Of a stretch of 64,000 bases of DNA, positions 58,491 to 64,000 are shown piece after piece. A program made the position numbers and the translations under genes. The notes beneath the pieces are model-generated. The model worked only from the letters and a program-made list of their open reading frames with translations, was not told the origin of the DNA and made no database searches. Position 1 is the first letter of the stretch. Each line of letters begins with the position of its first letter. The stretch lies in contig JAVHKY010000003.1 of assembly GCA_035079385.1 (NCBI GenBank), positions 27,853,501 through 27,917,500 on the forward strand, written 5' to 3'. This stretch comes from Aspidiotus rigidus. Lineage: Eukaryota; Arthropoda; Insecta; Hemiptera; Diaspididae.

Positions 58491-61104
58491 CAAAAGAAAA
58501 AGAAAATCTGTTTCCTCCTCCTTTTTTTTTTTACTTTTCATTTTCTATTCAATATGAGAAGCGGACCTTGGAACCAGCTACATGAGAAAATCCTAATTCA
58601 CATGAAAAAACTTTCAAGAACTTTCGAGCTCTTAATTAGCTATTTATGATCAGAGAATGATCTTCGGATTAATTCTTATCTAAGAAAAGTTTCCATCTGT
58701 ATTAACGTCGTGGCTCATGAAACCATCTTCTATACAAGCTGTGTCTTCTTCTCAACTTCATTAGTAGAAACTGTTACCCGATGGGATCATCATTACCTTG
58801 TGAGAATGTCAACTTATCATACGATTGTAAACAAAATGTAATAGGGAAATTGTCTCAATCTGTGAGAACTGACTTCTCGAACACATTATAACAAGCTACA
58901 AAACTGAACAAACTCTCCTTCAATTTGCGTTTAGCTCATATGCTGAGGACGAATTCGCTGATCACTTATCATACGATCATTCCTCAAATGAATTGCACTC
59001 GTGGAACGACTTCTTGAAAGACGCCGAAAAGAAAATATGATAAAGACGTGGATGTATAATCTCTCGACCTTCGCTAGGGTCAACTTTTCAGCTGCGCTTG
59101 TTGTTCGTGAGCCTGAACGTTGCTAATTTTAAAACTTTTATCGTACGTATGGTTTAACTAAGCTCTCTAATCGCTGAAATCTCGTTCAGCAAACGCAAAT
59201 ATACTATCTTAAGCTACCCATTAAAAGTACATGTACCTGGTAATCAAGAATATTATAGAACGTCAACATATATAATTCTGAGAAAAGCACGCTGCAGTTC
59301 CGAGAACAATCATTTAATTTTTACGAATTCTACACTTCTCCCTGATTTAATTATTCTAAAAAAAATACATCTCGTCTCTATCCGAAGTGGTAAAAAGCTG
59401 AAAAAATGAGCAAGAATACATGCTTCGTTCTTCTACGTTCAAAAAGCAGTTATGATCAATATTGTCTTCAGGTTAATTGGCCTACTGTGGGGAGGTATGA
59501 CGCAATAGGTACCGATCCAAAACTGGACTCGTTGTTAACAATTAGGGTGCAGTTCGTATTCGCGCGTAAAAACGCAGTTCAAGACTTCAAAGTATAAAAA
59601 TAATCGCCACACGACATTAATTTATTGGGTAGAATATAATTACTAATAAATGGGACATTTTCAAGTTTGTGGTCGGCCAACATGATGGAAGTCTGACTTA
59701 TGAAATTGATCAGGCGATGTCGACACAAATCTGGATTTGCCTTTCTATTCATTATGAATTTCCTATTTCACAGATATAAGGTGGAAATAGGCCTACTAAT
59801 TATAGAGATACATTTAGCAACACACAAATTCAAGAAATAAGAAGTTGAAAAAAAAAGTCGTAGAACAAGTACATGATCAAAGAAAAATGGACATACATCG
59901 CCAATAAGCCAATATAAATCAGGTAGCTAAGGCTATACTTATCCTTTGAGAAAATTGCGTGCATTTAATTAAAACGGTAAATTTAATACGTGAGCAAATG
60001 GAAAAATTTCAGCACGAATACTAACGTGCACGATTCGAGGAAAAAAAAAAAAAAAAGAGAGACAATGATTTATATTACTCGTTTTGAAGGGGAGAACCAT
60101 TTTTTTTCTCTATGGGCTAAATCGACGACGAATTTTACAACGTAAGGTACGAGCATTTCGCTTTAGTGACCCAAAATTATTGTCTTTTAGACATGGAAGC
60201 TACAGATACATCAAAATATCGTGGAAAATTTCGCTCAATACGAATATCACATCATGTAAAAGATGTCGAAAGTAATTAACCCACTCGAGAGGAATGGCCG
60301 GCAAGTTTGGCCATAATTTATACAGTAAAAACCATGCATTCACTCGCTTACGCTGAGAAAATCATGCGTATAACTTACCTAATGATAATAATAATAATGG
60401 TCATGATAGAATTTTTCTCTTAATCACAAAATAATGCAAAAAATTGTTTTATAGTAGTCAGTGAACAATGAATGAACAGATGATTGATGTAAGCACGTCA
60501 CAGGACTGACATAAAAACAATGTCATTAACACGATAATAATAAACTTTCGACTCGACATAAAGCAGCACACCGATTAGTGGTTTCACCAATTATCGAGAC
60601 AAATAATGTTAATATTGTATGTTACCTATTATTCGTTTTCGACGAATCTTTTCGCGAGTACGTATAACATAATAGATGTACCTATTTTTCCATATACTCA
60701 CGAGTGACCTGTTCTCGTAACACAAGGCTCGAATAACTAGCGTGAATAAATTTCAAACTGTATCTCAATAAGATCACAATAATTTATTATTTGTAAAAAA
60801 TTTGTTTTTGTATCATGTTTTGTACCTGATTTCGACCAAATCGTACAATCTCAGTCGCTTTTCCAAGGTTCGGATTGTAACATTCCCCATTCGCACGAAA
60901 ATATGTGACCCTACACCATCATCGCAAACGACTTCCACCACCACCCCAGGGGCAAGTTAGCGGCAATTTATAACTATTTGTACTGCTATCCAGCAATTTT
61001 CTGTCCTAAAGACGTAAGAAAGAAAATCCTTAATTACAGGCATATAATTTTAAATAAGAAAATACGTGAGCAATTAAACCATAAATCCAAAGAACAAAAG
61101 AAAA
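58491..61104. other. No gene recognised
   Basis: AT-rich, apparently unique sequence. There are short frames at 59406-59597 and 60084-60275 without known domains. No RNA gene, repeat array or element end noticed. Confidence 0.4.
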
Positions 61105-61742
61105 GAAGTCTTGACGCTTTTGTTGGATTATGTTAGACGTACTCATCATGGGAGACAGGTAAGACTCGAAGATCTTCTCGAACGATCTCATAGCAGATTT
61201 GTCGATCTACTTCCTCCTGATAATCTTAACCGGTTGGATAGCTTTAATGAAATTCGTCAACACTCTCTCTACATTAGGATTCAGAAAAAGAGACTTCGTA
61301 AACTGGAAATCGTTTCCTCCAAGGAAGGAAGCAATCTCCGTCCAGTTGAACCGGCTCTGAAACTCGCTCCTGCTGCACATAACCTTTCCAACGTCTCCTT
61401 CTCCGATTCCGATCTTGCTCGAGGAAGGGAAGAAACACGCACTCTTCCTCCCACGATTCAGAAACACTATCCTATCGCTGATTTTATCTGATTTCCCTAC
61501 TGGTCTGCGCGGGGACTGTCGTCTCAACTCCGAGGGTGTGAACAGCCTGATCAACGAAATGATTGACCCTCTCTTCACTCCTCCTTCGGTTGACTCTCGT
61601 ACCCATCTCAGTATTAAGAGGAATTTAAAAGATGATGAGTTATGCATTACTAAAACAGGCAAAGGCGAATCTCTAGACCACCATTTCAAAATGCCTGAGT
61701 TTCTTCAAACGTCTGGTGCAGTTCTTATCAATTTTAATATAA
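61105..61742 (+). pseudogene. PLE-7: N-terminal region of a Penelope-like pol
   Basis: The first frame reads SLYIRIQKKRLRKLEIVSS and AAHNLSNVSFSDSDLARGRE. After a slip near 61440 it continues KHALFLPRFRNTILSLILSD, FPTGLRGD, NSLINEMIDPL and IKRNLKDDELCITKTGKGES. The NLSNVSFSDSD block and the ITKxxKG block (VTKADKGN in PLE-1) are the conserved N-terminal parts of PLE polyproteins before the RT. The reading stops at 61742, just before the inverted-repeat-bounded minisatellite, so the RT is missing. Confidence 0.7.
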
Positions 61743-61781
61743 AAAAATGACGGCTTCCTTAACGAAGTTAAACGAGGAACG

Positions 61782-63661
61782 CAGGGAACCTGTTTTATGA
61801 TTCGAATGAGATTTGGTATTGAAAATTCAAGGAAGCCCAGATCATATATAGCTCGACAGTCGAATTTTTTCTAAGTCCCTCTCCTATCATATATGGCACG
61901 AGAGTCGAAATTTTTTCAAGTCCCCCTCCTATCATCTATAGCTCGAGATTCGAAATTTTTTCCAAGTCCCCCTTCTATCATATATAGCTCGAGAGTCGAA
62001 ATTTTTCTAAGTCCCCCTTCTATCATATATAGCTCGAGAGTCGAAATTTTTCCAAGTCCCCCTCCTATCATATATAGCTCGAGAGTCGAAATTTTTCTAA
62101 GTCCCCCTCCTATCATATATAGCTCGAGAGTCGAAATTTTTTGAAGTTCCCCTCCTATCATCTATAGCTCGAGAGTCGAAATTTTTCTAAGTCCCCCTCC
62201 TATCATATATAGCTCGAGAGTCGAAATTTTTTTAAGTTCCCCTCCTATCATCTATAGCTCGAGATTCGAAATTTTTTCTAAGTCCCCCTCCTATCATCTA
62301 TAGCTCGAGATTCGAAATTTTTTCTAAGTCCCCCTTCTATCATATATAGCTCGAGAGTCGAAATTTTTCTAAGTCCCCCTTCTATCATATATAGCTCGAG
62401 AGTCGAAATTTTTCCAAGTCCCCCTCCTATCATATATAGCTCGAGAGTCGAAATTTTTCTAAGTTCCCCTCCTATCATCTATAGCTCGAGATTCGAAATT
62501 TTTTCTAAGTCCCCCTTCTATCATATATAGCTCGAGAGTCGAAATTTTTCTAAGTCCCCCTTCTATCATATATAGCTCGAGAGTCGAAATTTTTCTAAGT
62601 CCCCCTCCTATCATATATAGCTCGAGAGTCGAAATTTTTCCAAGTTCCCCTCCTATCATCTATAGCTCGAGATTCGAAATTTTTTCTAAGTCCCTCTCCT
62701 ATCATATATGGCTCGAGAGTCGAAATTTTTCTAAGTCCCCCTTCTATCATATATAGCTCGAGAGTCGAAATTTTTCTAAGTCCCCCTCCTATCATCTATA
62801 GCTCGAGAGTCGAAATTTTTCTAAGTCCCCCTCCTATCATATATAGCTCGAGAGTCGAAATTTTTCTAAGTCCCCCTCCTATCATATATAGCTCGAGAGT
62901 CGAAATTTTTTTAAGTTCCCCTCCTATCATCTATAGCTCGAGATTCGAAATTTTTTCTAAGTCCCCCTCCTATCATCTATAGCTCGAGATTCGAAATTTT
63001 TTCTAAGTCCCCCTTCTATCATATATAGCTCGAGAGTCGAAATTTTTCTAAGTCCCCCTTCTATCATATATAGCTCGAGAGTCGAAATTTTTCCAAGTCC
63101 CTCTCCTATCATATATAGCTCGAGAGTCGAAATTTTTCTAAGTTCCCCTCCTATCATCTATAGCTCGAGATTCGAAATTTTTTCTAAGTCCCCCTTCTAT
63201 CATATATAGCTCGAGAGTCGAAATTTTTCTAAGTCCCCCTTCTATCATATATAGCTCGAGAGTCGAAATTTTTCTAAGTTCCCCTCCTATCATCTATAGC
63301 TCGAGAGTCGAAATTTTTCTAAGTTCCCCTCCTATCATCTATAGCTCGAGAGTCGAAATTTTTCCAAGTCCCCCTCCTATCATATATGGCTCGGGAGTCG
63401 ATATTTTTCTAAGTCCCCCTTCCATCATATATAGCTCGAGAGTCGAAATTTTTCTAAGTCCCTCTCCTATCATATATGGCTCGAGAGTCGAAATTTTTCT
63501 AAGTCCCCCTCCTATCATATATAGCTCGAGAGTCGAAATTTTTCTAAGTCCCTCTCCTATCATATATGGCTCGAGGGTCGAAATTTTTCTAAGTTTTTCG
63601 CTGGACGGCGCACGGCGGACGGCAGATTTCTCAAATAGCCCCCCATAAAACAGGTTCCCTG
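61782..63661. mobile_element. Inverted-repeat-bounded element carrying a minisatellite
   Basis: CAGGGAACCTGTTTTATG (61782-61799) and CATAAAACAGGTTCCCTG (63644-63661) are perfect 18-bp inverted repeats enclosing the whole 45-bp array plus about 60 bp on the left and 50 bp on the right. The right subterminal part is GC-rich (CGGCGCACGGCGGACGGC). I found no clear target duplication (left flank GAGGAACG, right flank TTAAAAAT), so the class is open. No coding capacity. Confidence 0.65.
61862..63597 (+). repeat. 45-bp minisatellite, about 38 units
   Basis: The consensus unit is GTCGAAATTTTTCTAAGTCC then CCCTCCTATCATATATAGCT and CGAGA. Variant positions recur: CTAAG/CCAAG, CCTCC/CTTCT, CATATAT/CATCTAT, GAGAG/GAGATT, and T-run length. 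Since 45 is divisible by 3, 15-residue repeat frames stay open on both strands. They are a by-product. Confidence 0.95.
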
Positions 63662-64000
63662 TTAAAAATTATCAGGAAAATAATAAAAGGAAGAATCTTA
63701 AGTTTCATCTCAGCTATCAGTTAGGGATACTTCAATATAAGATTATCTTAGTATTATGTCTTGCGGCACGCACACAAGAAGGAATCAGGTGAGGTAGATG
63801 GCAAATAGGATTTGTGGTTAACACTGAGTGCGGCTCAAGGTGGCCTACTGCTGTATTGTTTGCTGACGTCTGGTGTCCTAGGTGACGGCGGTGGGAAAGC
63901 TTATCGTCGGTTCAGGGCGGTCCTGGAGTGACCGTTAAGGATAGGACCTGGATAGTTGGCCAAGACCCGAGGTAGCCGATGGACCGAGCTGACCTAAGGG
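63662..64000. other. No gene recognised; GC-richer end of window
   Basis: From about 63770 the composition rises in GC (GGTGACGGCGGTGGGAAAGC). This may be the 5' part of a retroelement continuing beyond the window, but no motif supports a call. Confidence 0.35.

Noticed and set aside
61743..61862. TTAA (piggyBac-type) target duplication at the inverted repeats
   Set aside because: TTAA follows the right repeat at 63662, but the left repeat is preceded by GAACG, so no duplication is present.
61893..63563. Repetitive 15-residue protein frames in the array (MIGGGLRKISTLELY-type)
   Set aside because: They stay open only because the unit length is a multiple of three. Frames change at every T-run length variant, and no start context or flanking gene supports them.
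61862..63597. CRISPR-like regular array
   Set aside because: The 45-bp units abut with no unique spacers, and the sequence is eukaryotic. It is a minisatellite.

Overview
The window is nuclear DNA of an arthropod, most likely an insect. It is AT-rich, contains no intact host gene that I can recognise, and is built almost entirely from nested, decayed transposable elements. The mix is typical of insect genomes: Helitrons, Penelope-like elements (PLEs) with GIY-YIG endonuclease, R1-clade and RTE-clade LINEs, a tRNA-derived SINE, BEL/Pao, MULE, pogo, mariner-like and hAT-like elements. A very AT-rich copy of the mitochondrial small rRNA (a NUMT, 44.1-45.3 kb) also fits an insect. I cannot name the order or species from sequence alone.

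Layout. 0-6.9 kb: two + strand copies of a non-autonomous Helitron family (Helitron-1), one inserted inside the other. 6.9-8.8 kb: a broken Ulp1/C48 protease-like gene, a second Helitron 3' end, a pogo/Tigger remnant encoding a short CENP-B-type HTH protein, and a mariner-like MITE. 10.6-14.2 kb: a MULE with 8-bp target duplication that carries smaller foldback elements. 14.2-16.1 kb: an R1 LINE broken by a SINE with a 16-bp target duplication. 17.9-19.05 kb: a tandem repeat containing a hAT-like element. 19.8-22.8 kb: a PLE with a 14-bp target duplication, itself split by an AT-rich satellite-bearing insert. 24.2-31.3 kb: PLE fragments, a BEL/Pao pol, two Helitron-2 copies and a head-to-head PLE pair. 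32.9-38 kb: a second R1, a PLE fragment and a second MULE. 38-41 kb: a second copy of the satellite-bearing element and another MULE transposase remnant. 44-48 kb: the NUMT and an RTE LINE. 48.2-56.9 kb: two - strand Helitron-1 copies lying in the (TTA)n tail of that LINE. 58 kb: a GA/CT palindrome. 61-63.7 kb: a PLE N-terminal fragment next to a 45-bp minisatellite enclosed by inverted repeats.

The most interesting thread is a 45-bp sequence unit. It forms the clean array at 61.86-63.60 kb and recurs in degraded form inside all Helitron-1 copies, inside the satellite-bearing elements at 21.2-22.2 and 38.2-40.0 kb, and as scattered single units. This suggests a minisatellite moved and amplified by transposons. 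Several insertions can be dated and bounded exactly because an uninterrupted paralogue lies in the same window.
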